64,000 nucleotides of DNA from Lineus longissimus (taxonomy: Eukaryota; Nemertea; Pilidiophora; Heteronemertea; Lineidae), in NCBI RefSeq assembly GCF_910592395.1, contig NC_088311.1, positions 23,404,646 to 23,468,645 on the forward strand, given 5' to 3'. The notes beneath the pieces are model-generated. The model saw only the letters and a program-made list of their open reading frames with translations, was not told the origin of the DNA and searched no databases. A program made the position numbers and the translations under genes. Positions 19,042 to 30,985 of the stretch are shown here, in pieces. Position 1 is the stretch's first letter; each line of letters opens with the position of its first letter.

Positions 19042-21338
19042 TCTGGGCTTATTTGAGGTCCTCCCTTCATTTGATTCCTTCAGGTCAGGACTTATTCGAG
19101 GCCCTCCGTTTGTGAGATATGGACTCGCTAAAGCCAATGTTTACTTTGTAGCAAAGACCAAAACAAAATAAACTCAAACGTTTGATTAAAGTCAACCATT
19201 TATTTCCTTTCTTGAATGGACAGTGAATAATCAATAAAGAATGTGAATTACACTCAAGTGCCATGATGGTCTCGGCTCAGATAAGGTTCCTCTTGGAATA
19301 ATGCTCGAATTTCAACAATTTCAAGATACATTTGTACTATAAGTAAGCCATTGGGCACATTTCTTACAGGGAAAGTGTTGTTGAGGCAAAGAATCCAATA
19401 TCTGCCTGGAATACTTTATGCAAGGTCCCACTTATATACTGTGTGATCAGATTGGGATCCTGAAGTTTTGGTCGTAGCAGCTAGTCACTGAGAAAACCAA
19501 ACCTTCAGGGAGTTGAGGGCCCTGAACTTTGTGGCGATTAGATTGGGCTTTTACATTTGAAATTTAGTTGAGATGAAATACAAACATATTCTTTAAAAAA
19601 GAACTTAACCAAAGCCAAGACCATATTTTCAAAAAAATATCCACACCACTTAGTTTACAAGATGAGAATTATTCAAATATCTACAACCATAATTCTCAGA
19701 AACATTACAAGAGAAAAATGAAGAAGTAAGGTCAAAAAATTTCGATACTGATCAATTTTGCCACAAACTGTGTGACCAGAGATTGTACACTTTTGAAGCA
19801 TATTAGCTAGATAAGCAAAATCGCTGGAGCATAGTATTTTCAGAGTAATTGTTTCTCTCTATTATACATGTACTGTAGCCCTCAGTAGCACACCTTTAAG
19901 CGTAATTCTCGTATTTTCCAGGTCACAGTAGATAACTGAGATGGACCACTGGTAATAACTGGGTATATCTACTAACCCTCGACACTGGTATGATGAATTA
20001 AAATAAAATGAGCACACTTTGCTGTGGAAATATCAACTTTATAATACAGTCAGTTAGTCACATTTATGTTTTCTGGCTTATCGACGGTTTTAGGTCCGTA
20101 ATATTATTACACACGCACATGTAGTTGAACGAGTGGGGGAATCAGCAACACAAACTGTTGACAATACTACCAGCAACGTCAAAATGCTCTTCCCGAATAC
20201 ATCAATGGAGGATTTCAAGTGGTTATAATTACAGACTCTGGTTGGATTTCTTGATGCCTCAAATACGGTAGGTTCCCGAATCTATTAACAGCTAATTTTT
20301 TAAGGCCGTTTTATTTTCACAGATTTCGCAAATAGCCCAGTTTTGCAAAAATTAAAATTGTGACATTTTTAAAAATTGTGGGGAAATTTCGCAAAATGCA
20401 AAAAAAGGAAATATTTCTTAATAATTTACAGAACATCGTTGATTTATTTGCAAGTCCCAGGGTGAAGAAAATATATGCTGACCATAGCTAGAAATGGACT
20501 CACAGTGAGTACAGGTCAACAAATTCATATCAGATCATGAAAATTGCTCAAATAAAGCATGGCGAGCAAAAATTGTAGACTACAGTATGTACCTGAAAGT
20601 AACAAGTTACAGACATTTTATCTCTTGTAAGTCAGTCCTGATCATTTCAAATCAAAATAGAAGGTTGACACAATGTGTAACAACCAGTAAACTTCGAGAG
20701 CCAGACACTATAATGAAATTATGAAAATTGAAAACTTGTGCATCACAAAAACTTGACACCAAACAAAGAAGTTCTGAAAGAAAACATGATTGATTATATG
20801 GTCGACAGCCACGATGGGTTGGGATTCTAGGTGCCCGCCCATCTTTATACATCTATCTTTTAATTCATTTAAGGCCATGTGTCCACTTGGAATTTGTCAG
20901 TGATTTAAGATTTTCAAAGAGACACCAAATTAAAGCTACATCTGCGACTTTGACAGTAAAGTGGCGGGTTATATGCGACGGGATCGAATATATTCCAACG
21001 TCCAATTTCAATATATACAATCATTGTATTACATAATGATGGCCGAGTGTGTAATCATTTGAAAATGTTTAACATCTAACATCAAGAGAATCAGAAACAG
21101 ACTTGGAATAGTATCAGTGAATTGAGAGTTGAAAAGGAGATAATCTCGGCAGATTATTCAAGGGGAACCTCATTCATGTAAGATACAGCACTCATAGAAG
21201 TCATACTGAAGCCATTGACAACTGCCCACTCTACAATTCACCGATACTAGTTCTCTGAACAGATCAATTTCTAGACTACAGCAATATTCAACTCATCTCA
21301 AAACATTCACATGGAATCTCAAAAGTTTTAAATGCACT

Positions 21339-21366
21339 ATATATATATATAATATATATATATATA
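21339..21366. repeat. AT-dinucleotide microsatellite
   Basis: An interrupted (TA)n tract. Confidence 0.95.
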
Positions 21367-24288
21367 CTTTACAATTGAAAATTGCATAAGTCCAGTATGT
21401 TGTGAAGATGACTGGCCCGGGATACAAGGAGTAAAACCTTCTTGATTTACGTGCTCAATTTTACGCACAATCTTACGCACCTCGGAATAATTAGGAGTCA
21501 GATGATCTTATTTCCTAAGCCTAGGAAAGATTGCTTTTTTGTAAACAGTAGTGACATCGTGCAACGTTATTCCTTCAAATTCACTCGGTGCCACCATATT
21601 TCCTGTTTCAAATCTAAGATGGCCGCCACACTTCAAAATGGTCAGCTAAGCACCTAAGCACTGGGCAGTCGTAGAAACTGAATGCAAGCATAACAGCTTA
21701 ACCCACATCGCATGCATCAATTCGACATGAGGCGCATTTTGACAAGCTTTACAAACAGTAGCACGGATAAATTTTCTAGATCCTGCAATGATAGCACTCA
21801 AGCCCACAACCCACTTAGCACAAGCTGGGACACAAAATCAGTCCATGTATATTGAGGGATGTGCAAATGGTAATAGCAATGCATTTGGGTTCACCTATCA
21901 TTACCTTAACTCAGAGGAAATGCTTGAGCCGAAGCACCGTGGACTCCAGTGCTCAGCATGGTTTCTGCTCATATTGAAGGACATTCAAATATGGAGTGTA
22001 AGTAACCTTGATGGATGGCCATATCTATGCTCGGTCAATTTAAAGAAGGTTTTACCAGATATCCAATGAAGTGTTATACTTCCAGCGTGATAAACCAGAA
22101 AATGATACATTTTTACAAATACATAAATAAACTAACCGTGTCGGTTGTTACATTGTTTCAATTTTGATAAGTACATATTCACCTGATCTCGGGCTGAGAC
22201 ATTGGCAAATGGTGACAGTTTCCTAGAGCGCCCATCTCTGTTGTCAACAGAAAGTGACAAATCTGATGTAAAACACGAGTATACTTAAATGAGTTTCCTC
22301 TATTCCCAAGAAACTTACCATAATGACATTAATCTGAGGCTAAATACATGGAGCATTCCATACTGCGGTTGAACAAGGAACACCATAGGTGTTCCATATT
22401 GATGTTACACAAAGTGAGAAAGAAAACAGGAAGTATACCCTGAGGACTGAGTTTAAGTAGAGTTCACATTGTGTCACTTTGAGAACAAACAAGCCATTTA
22501 CATATAGAGGTCTACATAGGATTCAAAGTCAAGACAACTAAGAGACCTGTTGTGACATGTGACATAGGCCTATGACAAGTGAACCACGACATGGTGCATC
22601 CTATGTAAACCCGGGCTCAGCCCATGGGCCGGTGATGGAATAAGCTCCACCCTGGTGAGGTCTATAGCCCAGCACATACATACACGTACAGCTCAGCTCT
22701 GGAGCCAGCATGAGTACTCTAGTTTACTGACTCATGTGTAGATGGCACTACACGTACCATATGATATCAAGTACAATGCTCATTCACAGAATCAAACACC
22801 TGTCTCATCCCACTTCCTATGACACAGACAGTCAATATCTTAGAGTTTGCGCGATTTTCATTACTAGATACAAGGACACTACACATTGTCAACATATCAA
22901 TATCAATGCAACAAGTTCAAAACAGAATGTACATGTGTAATGGGAGTCCTTTAAAAAACACCCACAGAACTGTGTACCGGGTTAACAAAAACCACGAATG
23001 CTTTTCTTGGTGACCTCAAGAGGCGATTTTGGGAAGAAAAAGTTCCTACCATAACTTATCATGATTTAACCCTAAATGTTTATAAACATTGAAAAAACTA
23101 CAGACGCTAATTGTAATTATCAAAGATATCACAATGAAGTTAAAAAGCAGTTTCAAGAGTACAACACAACAAGCTACACTGAGAACAAGAATCACCTAGA
23201 ATAGAAAGTGAAAAGAGTGACAAAATAGTTTCAGTATTAGATCTTATTTCAAATCCAGGATCTTATGCTGGAATCCTAATGGCCAATCTGGATTGCACAT
23301 CATTTGCCGACAGTTGTGTGTAAGGGCATGAATCTTCTTTAACCCACCATGCATGAGGAGTAATGTCACAAATAAGCCTATATAACGTGCAATAGGCCTT
23401 TGAGAAACAGACACAGAGGACTTAACCATGCATACGTGAACATGAATGTTGTGCTTAACTGAGATCGAGAAATAGAATCCAGAGTTCCATGCTGAAGGTG
23501 CCACACTGTTTTTAAAAGTTCATGATCAACTTGAAAACCTATAATAAATACTTACTCCCACAAGTACATTTAAGCGAAACTATCCCCCTAACTACCATAC
23601 TGCCTTCCTACACTGTCTTTTCTATCAGTCCAGGTCAGTTTGAGAAGCTTCCAGTATTACTACCACTGTACACAAGCTATTGCAAATAGTTTGCCCTGAA
23701 AATATGTGTCTTTATCACTCAAGGCTCTGGGAAGTTTCTTTGTATCGAAATAAATTTATTGATGGCCTAAGGCCAAACAAATTCACTAGGAGGTACATTG
23801 AGTCACATACTTCTTTAGGGCCACTACACAGTCCCTTAATATATGAACAACCTTTTTTCAGGACAAACCGTTTATGCACGAATGCTGCCTTTTTCTTTTC
23901 CTAGGTTTGTGCAGGCTGAAACTACTGTGAATTTGGCTAATTACAAATTGATGAACAAAAACACCACCGAATGATTGTTATTTTGATCAATTTTGAAGTC
24001 TCCAAGGCAGTTATGAAATTAAACAATACTTGTAAAGAAAGAGAAGTAACTCATTACTGATAAATGGGTTATACGCAGCACATGAGGAATCTGAAAAATC
24101 TGGTCATTTTAAACCACCAAATTTTCAATCAGCTTTTTTTGGCAATTTGTGAAAATATCTTTTGAAAATAAATTGTAAGAGTTTTATTTTGGTGATTCAG
24201 AGAGAATATTTCAAACCCAAGGCTTTTGTAAGTCGGCAGTGCGGCATAATGACAAAAGGCTTTGGGTGTTAAAATTTTTCTAAATCAC

Positions 24289-24323
24289 ATATGTGGGTAT
24301 ATGTGGGTATATGTGGGTATGTG
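24289..24323. repeat. 10-bp tandem repeat tatatgtggg
   Basis: Three and a half near-perfect copies of a 10-bp unit. Confidence 0.9.
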
Positions 24324-25090
24324 CACCACACTTTATCCGACTTGCATATCAACCCGGAGCTGTTGTGACTTTATGGGTGCCAGCACCTTGCTCTTGAGGA
24401 CTACCATCACGAGACATTTGCCGAATACCTCTCTCCATGTCCTGCCCAAGGGAAGTCTTACTTCTCACTGAACTCCTTCCTCAGGTATGGTCACCACAAG
24501 CCCTTGATGACGAGAGAAGTCAGGCTACCTATTCTCATAACAGCTCAGGGGAACTAAATGATAAAGTCTTTTTTGAAAATCCAATGCCAACAATTCAGGG
24601 GTTTGAACCCTAAGTGGACCCGACTGGGTTGAATATGAAGAATAATATAACACTGAGAGTATCTGCAACATTTAGCTATGTCTCAGCCCGAGCCAACTCG
24701 CATCATGTTCGTGTACATCCTGATAAAAAATTATCCAGCAGTACGCGTTCCGAACAGACACAAAGTCAAGACTCACGAGTGCCAGCGAGCTCTGTCAACG
24801 TTGCACGTCACATCTAGAATTCCTGAGTGATGGGCAGCGCCGGCTGTCCAACAATATGGGTGGAATGATGTCATGTTTACAATGTAATGAGCACTTACTC
24901 GAGGCCGTCTGTCCATCCGTCCAAACACCGAATAAATCCAAGACATGCCAGAGAGAACACAAAACCTGCATGGAGTTGACGCTCCACGACAGAAATGACA
25001 TTATAAACACTAAAGAGGTGCTCTCCACTTGGCTAGGAATTCTAGTTGCAACTGTTAAAAAAGTTCCACTCCAGGACTGTGTGTACCACG

Positions 25091-25288
25091 TCACTCTTGT
25101 GGTGCAGGGTCACACTGTAGTAGGCGTACGATAGATGGATCACTTTTGGCCCCTTCGATAAACTCGTCCAATGATAACTTGCCGTCGCAATTTTTATCCA
25201 TCTGACGGAAGATTTTATCGGTTCGTTTTTCTGGTGTGGATTCATCCTCTGGCATCTTCATTACCGTGCCCACCATTTTGTATATAGC
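25091..25288 (-). CDS. NCALD/HPCA-like: neuronal calcium sensor coding exon 2 (EF4 and C-terminus)
   Basis: The acceptor is tgttttcag, then [20 protein letters not shown] and on to the TGA at 25091. It encodes residues 127-191, with EF4 at 157-168. Confidence 0.95.
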   Translation of the reverse strand, partial: AIYKMVGTVMKMPEDESTPEKRTDKIFRQMDKNCDGKLSLDEFIEGAKSDPSIVRLLQCDPAPQE

Positions 25289-28134
25289 CTGAAAACACAA
25301 AAACCAAGATTGGAGCAGACGCCATCAACTATCAATATTCCTTTAAAAATGAAGGCATGGATGGGGAAAAGGGTGAACACTCTTTCTTCAACTGGTTTTC
25401 AAATCATTTTGTCAAAATCTGCGGACAGCATGCAATTTCCTCGAAAACTTAATTGTTGGTGGGATAATTTTTCAAGAAGAGTAGGTCATAGTAACATTGT
25501 GAACAATTTCTTTCAGTTTGTTCCAGAACATTACATCAGTTTCAGCAGACAACCAGACAGCAATGTCAGGTTTAAATGAGTTAATTCATTGTTGCTTTCG
25601 AATGTGGCAAGTCTTCCAAAAAGACGTCTTGCAATTTTCTCCTCATTTTCAAGTTACTCAAAGTTAACTCTGTATGCCAGACTATCACCAATGTGTAAGT
25701 TCTAAACAACATCCCTGTTCAGTTCAGTATTTTTAGATATTGATCAACACAAAAGAACACACCCAAAGTTACAATGAATCAATTCACACTGTATACTTGG
25801 TGTCAACAAGAACACGATACACTTTTAAAATTGAATAGCATTCAAATTCCCAATCAGAACTTTAAAATCAAATCCTAGTCTTCTGTATTACCCCTGAGTG
25901 TGTAATTCATTAAAAGACTTCCAAAATTGGCTTATCAAATATAGTCAGTTTTTGCTTTTCCATTTCAAAAGTGCATAATGCTTTTGTTACACCCAGTAGG
26001 GCGATTGTGTTGTAGGCTAGACAATAGTCATGCACAGCTGAAGGCAGATTTTTTAAGAGAAAAACAAACAGCCAACAACAAACAGACAGAAACAATGTAT
26101 TTCCTAACCTATGATCTATGAAGGCCATGAAAAAAGATGTATAGGCAATGGGGATACATCTACAGGGTGTGCCATGATGACTGTCAGTATAAATATCAGG
26201 TTTGCTTGTTTAATTGCCTGCATCGTTACAAAGTTTAGACCACCAACACAACCTTTCATTTGATATTCCCACCACTGCATTATTACGAGGCATTCTATAG
26301 ATAACTTCAATACTGCAACGACGTGCATGGGATGTCATGCGACATGTCTCCTCAGGTACAGATGACGTGCACAGCACCTCATATATTGATATAATTTCAA
26401 TTCATTCTTTTTAGGCTGTAATTTCTCTAAACATGCTACCGGTAAACACACAAGCGAAAAATTCTACTATAGATGGCGACTTTTGAATATCATTTGTGAC
26501 TCGCTCTACCAAAACTAGGCGCTTGTCGTATCTGAACTTGACAGGTTGATACGGACTGAAAAGGTCTACAATAGGGAAATGAACAACAAGTCCGTATCAA
26601 CCTGTCAAGTTCAGATGCGACAAGCGCCTAGTTTTGGTAGAGCGGGTCACATTTTACTGCTCGGATAGATGTCAGCACTGGGCAACGTAGACCAAAAATG
26701 GCTTCAGCAGAGAATGGGTTACTAAACATGCCACACCACCGAAAGACCACCAGTGAACGTGTGCCGGTCTGCTACATCCTCAAGCGCTTGTGCACAGTCT
26801 CCCTCGTCCATTGATTATCCCAAGGAGGTGATACTGTGTCACAATTAATGGACTAAATGAGGTGGGATTGGTGTGGTAAGACTAGAGCCATCTCTAAGCC
26901 ATGGGGATGCAAACGCAATTAGATCAGCCACAATAATCAGATTACTATCGCCAATACGGAAGAGACTTTTATTAGTTGTGGCGGGAGTTGTTAAATAAAA
27001 CATCACATCCAGACTTTTGCTGACAGTACAAACAATGTTTTCTCAATTTGTCTCCCAGGGGTAACGCACACTCTAACTAATTTAAATGTTTTGACACTAG
27101 TTTGATCATTTATCATCCAAAATGAAGTTTTTGTCAGTGAATTCTAATTAGCGTGTTGTAGCTCTGAGTGAGAGAGGGTTCAATTTCAGTATCAGGGGCC
27201 AAGAATTCAAATATCAAATGAACAGTTCCAACTTCCTCCTCGAGTGCACAATCAGGCAGAATGTCTCGAGACGTGAATTGTTGGTTTGTAAAATCAAAAG
27301 GGACATGAATGATGTCAATGCGTTCCACGTTGGTCGGCGCCTCGGGACCAATTCCTTAAACCTAACTAGTGGCAAGCAAACAATCTCTACTCTAACTCAT
27401 AGCCACTGAGACCTCATCATACGCCACTCAGAGCTAAGATGGTCATTTAGTGCCAATAACGCAATTAGACTTAACCAGTCGTGAGAGACAAGTCAACAAA
27501 GCTAACATAGCAGCCAAGCAGACGACCGAAAATCATTAACAATCGCAGCTAATGCTCATATTGATGTTATGACGATTTTCATAATTTGCAGTGGGGGGGG
27601 GGGGCTGTTTAGCAATAGATGCCCCTATTTAACTCAGATCATCATGCAAATAAGGCTGATTCAGTTGCATCCTTTACTGATATTAGGAGAAACCTGGGTC
27701 AGGCTGTGCCACCCAGATTTCAAACCCAGCAAACAACACAACATGTATATACTTACTGTAACTATTTCTAACATTTCATTCTTAGAGATATATCCATTTC
27801 CGTCTAAATCATACATACTAAAGGCCCATTTCAGTTTCTGTTCAAGTTTCCCTCGCGAGGTCACGCTTAGTGCACATATAAACTCGCGGAAGTCTATTGA
27901 ACCGTCCCCATTCGCATCAAACGTGCGAAACACATGCTCGGCAAATTTCGAAGCATCACCATACGGGAAAAAGTTTCCATAAATTTTCTTGAATTCCTCT
28001 ACGGATAAATGTCCACTGGGGCAATCCTTTAGAAATCCTCGATACCATTCTTGTAATTCAATTTCAGAGAATTCTGTCTCATTTCTTAGATCTTCGACCA
28101 TCTCTGGCTTTAATTTACTATTATGTTTCCCCAT
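25091..28134 (-). CDS. NCALD/HPCA-like: neurocalcin/hippocalcin-type neuronal calcium sensor (two coding exons: 27757-28134 and 25091-25288)
   Basis: This is a myristoylated EF-hand protein that binds calcium and moves to membranes to regulate targets such as guanylyl cyclases and receptor kinases (family knowledge). The two exons join in phase 0 (...MLEIVT | AIYKMVG...) to give 191 residues; vertebrate members have 193. Visible features: MGKHNSK myristoylation start; EF1 loop with CPSG at 38-41, inactive as in the family; canonical EF2 [12 protein letters not shown] (73-84), EF3 [12 protein letters not shown] (109-120) and EF4 [12 protein letters not shown] (157-168); the family block [20 protein letters not shown]; and the C-terminus [10 protein letters not shown]. 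Vertebrate HPCA, NCALD and HPCAL1 are co-orthologous in invertebrates, so the exact name is a matter of convention. The coding sequence is intact. Confidence 0.95.
26496..26650. mobile_element. 155-bp palindromic MITE-like element
   Basis: Arms of about 62 bp: the left begins gtgactcgctctaccaaaac, and the right ends ggtagagcgggtcac, its near-perfect reverse complement (two or three mismatches). The spacer is about 30 bp. The flanks show attt on both sides, a possible 4-bp target duplication. Confidence 0.88.
27593..27604 (+). repeat. poly-G run (12)
   Basis: Homopolymer inside the intron of the calcium-sensor gene. Confidence 0.95.
27757..28134 (-). CDS. NCALD/HPCA-like: neuronal calcium sensor coding exon 1 (EF1-EF3)
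   Basis: The ATG at 28134 has context caagATGG. The exon ends GTT ACA|gtaagt. It encodes residues 1-126. A ttttcag acceptor-like sequence 17 nt upstream of the ATG (exon edge near 28151) suggests a separate non-coding 5' exon. Confidence 0.95.
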
Positions 28135-28359
28135 CTTGGCGGGTTATCACTCTGAAAAATACAATGAGAAACTCGGTTAGACATATTTACAAAAATCATA
28201 TTTTGACCAAGTGTATCATAATTCCAAATACTCCAGCTTCATCGATATAAGATGGTACCCGAATATTCAAGTCGGACCCCAAAATAAGCACATGGTCCTT
28301 CGCTGCCATTCAACATATTCAGTATGGTCAGACAACGGCACCAATTCATTCGTTGGCCA

Positions 28360-28367
28360 TGACGTCA
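28360..28367. promoter_or_regulatory. perfect CRE palindrome upstream of the calcium-sensor ATG
   Basis: TGACGTCA lies within the longer palindrome catgacgtcatg, about 226 bp upstream of the start codon. It matches the consensus CREB/ATF site. Whether it sits in a promoter or a 5' intron is unknown. Confidence 0.4.
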
Positions 28368-28550
28368 TGTTTGGACATGGGTTTTGTCAATTTCAATGTA
28401 ATAAAGAAGCAGTCTCAGACCGATGAAACTCGAGTGTTCTTAGTATCGCCAGGGGTCATGTCCATGTATATCAGATGGCTGACAACGATACTGAAATGAG
28501 ATAAACAACAGAATGCTGTAAACGAAAAGAAGAAAGGGCGATGTATAGTA

Positions 28551-28670
28551 CCCCCAGGTATATGGCACGGCTTAACCCGCCGGCCATGAGGGAATTCCTT
28601 TATGGCCCAGTGGTTAAGCAACGTTGAGCGCGGTCAACCTTTGGATCGGTGACCGGCGCGTACAATACAG
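28551..28670 (+). repeat. dispersed SINE-like repeat, family 1, copy b
   Basis: This is the plus-strand partner of 2740-2886, sharing cccccaggtatatggcacgg, tggcccagtggttaagc and tttggatcggtgaccggcgc. Confidence 0.8.
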
Positions 28671-30552
28671 GCATCAACGGTGAAACCGGCATCATTCTAA
28701 AAACTGGCTATGTAACTTATCTAAAATTCTAAATGAAGAGTTAGAGTTACCTTCAATTAATTAACGTAAAGGGTTAAATAAATAGTTATATAGTGTATTT
28801 AAACTGTGGTATTCGATGGCATTTTGTTTCAACATTGGCTCCACCTCCGCAATCCAATATCGATTAATTCAAATTTGAAGACAAAACACAGTATCAAAAT
28901 GGTCTGCATGAATGATTGATAACGATACAGAATATGATGAATTACACAAAATAAAAGTTTGGTGTTTGTGGAGTAGATGCTATTTTGCATGCAGCTTCAC
29001 CTTGAAACGGAAGAACTTGTATAAAAGTGTACAAAAATCTACGGAACGTTTAATATTGTATGTAGATTCCAAAACAATTGAACTCGATAATCAATCTTGA
29101 GTATTTCTGATCGAATGAAATCACAAAAGCTTCAGGTTGATTTGGATATTGATAAATGCTAATACTGATCGAGCCATTGAGTTTATGGAGGAAAATTTTA
29201 TTGGATGTTTACAGATAATCCATTACCGATATCTCTTGCTTGTAAGGCTGACGTTACATAGGCCTCATTCGTTCACTTCCCACATGTCACGTTCCCCTTA
29301 ATGCGTTCGTTCCTCACTGAATGCATGCCACAAGGCCGTGCATTCACCGAGGAATGTTAAGTAAAGCTGGAACGTGACATGTGGGAAGTGAACGAATGAG
29401 GCCTATGTAACGTCAGCCTAATGGATATGCAAGCACGTGCTCCAGTACAGCAAACAGTGTGCTAACAGGTCTTTTCCTTGTATTTGACTCCTCTGGAGCA
29501 TCCTATCTCTCCTAGTCCTATGTCAAAAAATACTTCTGCTCTATCCCATCAAATCAGGCAGTAGGAAAGTTCAGGATAAGACATTATATGGTGACATTTG
29601 TACTTAGATCAAATTCGATCAAGTTCAAGTAACTGTGTTGATATCCGTGAACACTTCATATACTTGGATCTTGTTAGTAGGTAGCTTCCTCTTGTTAGCT
29701 ATATTGGCAAATATCTTTAGTTTTTTACCTACATGTATGGCCTGATTAGCTTACAAGCATCTACGAGATCCATTGTATCTGGAGCCATAGTCGTAAGGAA
29801 GACCTCGGTAGCCTCACACCTTAGGTGGCTCGTAAGTGGCATTTGTAGCAAAGCTTGAGTTTGAATGAAGCGAGTTTATGTTTCTTGAACGTGTTATCTC
29901 GTGGCAGCTCCTCTTCATTGAGTAGAAGTATACCCTGTCAATCAAAAGTAAATACCAGTAATTTCCCTCTCTGTATTCCAGATTCCCCAAAGCAGGAATC
30001 CGGGACTAGCTTTGATAGGTTTTCTGGTCAGTCACAACTGCCGAGCAAATAACGAACGTTGATATTTATCTACTGCCTTTGTCTCATTGGTCATCCCGCT
30101 GAGAGGAGTGATTCTTCTTGCCATCGGTACTGCACGGCTCCAACGAACTACAACCCACAGGAAAATTTACTCAAAAGACTTTCACTCCACCTTCAGGTGG
30201 CTAATTGTAACCACACCTGTGGCTTGCTTGACAAAATACCCTAAAGGTGCATATCAAATAAATAAGTTCTGTTGATTTTAAATTCCAAGCATAACACAAC
30301 AGAATCTTTACTAGGAAACTTGTCCCAGACCCAACGGCCAGACAAATGTAGTGGTATTGACCGGGCGAGTCAGTCAATAGCTTACTAGTAGGACCATGTA
30401 GTCTCTAACATTGTTCTGACTCGCTGGAATTGATTCGACATGGCAGGCAATTTGGTTAGCAAGACGCAAAATATTGAACAGAAGAGATTAAATGGATACG
30501 TCTTATGCTCAGGAAGTGCTAACTAAAGACACAGTGATAGAGACAGAAAGCC
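28671..30552. other. gene-poor stretch with one palindromic element
   Basis: Apart from 29245-29419, nothing recognisable was seen. Confidence 0.5.
29245..29419. mobile_element. 175-bp near-perfect hairpin element (MITE-like)
   Basis: The outer 51-bp arms are exact reverse complements (aggctgacgttacataggcc ... ggcctatgtaacgtcagcct). A second, weaker inverted pair lies inside, around gaatgcatg...cgtgcattc. It has no coding capacity. Confidence 0.9.
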
Positions 30553-30985
30553 TGAAAAGCTTGAATAGGACGTGTTTTGTTTGAGAAGAAAGCTTAAATT
30601 GGACGTGTTATGTTTGCCATGCACATGAAAAGAAAGCTTGAATAGGACGTGTTATGTTTGCCGTCCTCATGAAAAGAAAGCTTGAATAGGATGTGTTATG
30701 TTTGCCATCCTCATGAAAAGAAAGCTTGAATAGGATGTGTTATGTTTGCCGTCCTCATGAAAAGAAAGCTTGAATAGGATGTGTTATGTTTGCCGTCCTC
30801 ATGAAAGTAAAGCTTGAATAGGACGTGTTATGTTTGCCGTCCTCATGAAAAGAAAGCTTGAATAGGATGTGTTATGTTTGCCGTCCTCATGAAAAGAAAG
30901 CTTGAATAGGACATGTTATGTTTGCCATGCTCATGAAAAGAAAACTCGAATAGGACGTGTTATGTTTGCCATGCTCATGAGACCA
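30553..30985. repeat. 44-bp minisatellite, about 10 units
   Basis: Units aagcttgaatagga(c/t)gtg ... ctcatgaaaag start at 30634, 30678, 30722, 30766, 30810, 30854, 30898 and 30942, preceded by two diverged units. Confidence 0.95.

Larger units (their letters stand above)
19111..25090. other. gene-poor stretch, includes possible calcium-sensor 3' UTR
   Basis: No exon with a recognisable product lies here. It contains an AT-dinucleotide tract (21339-21366), a (tatatgtggg)3 repeat (24289-24323) and a dispersed motif copy (22552-22615). A minus-strand AATAAA at 24183-24188 could end the calcium-sensor transcript, but this is weak. Confidence 0.5.
25289..27756 (-). other. intron of the neuronal calcium sensor gene
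   Basis: This 2,468-bp GT-AG intron contains the palindromic element at 26496-26650. There is no further exon with EF-hand content. A run of 12 G lies just outside the exon, at 27593-27604. Confidence 0.85.
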
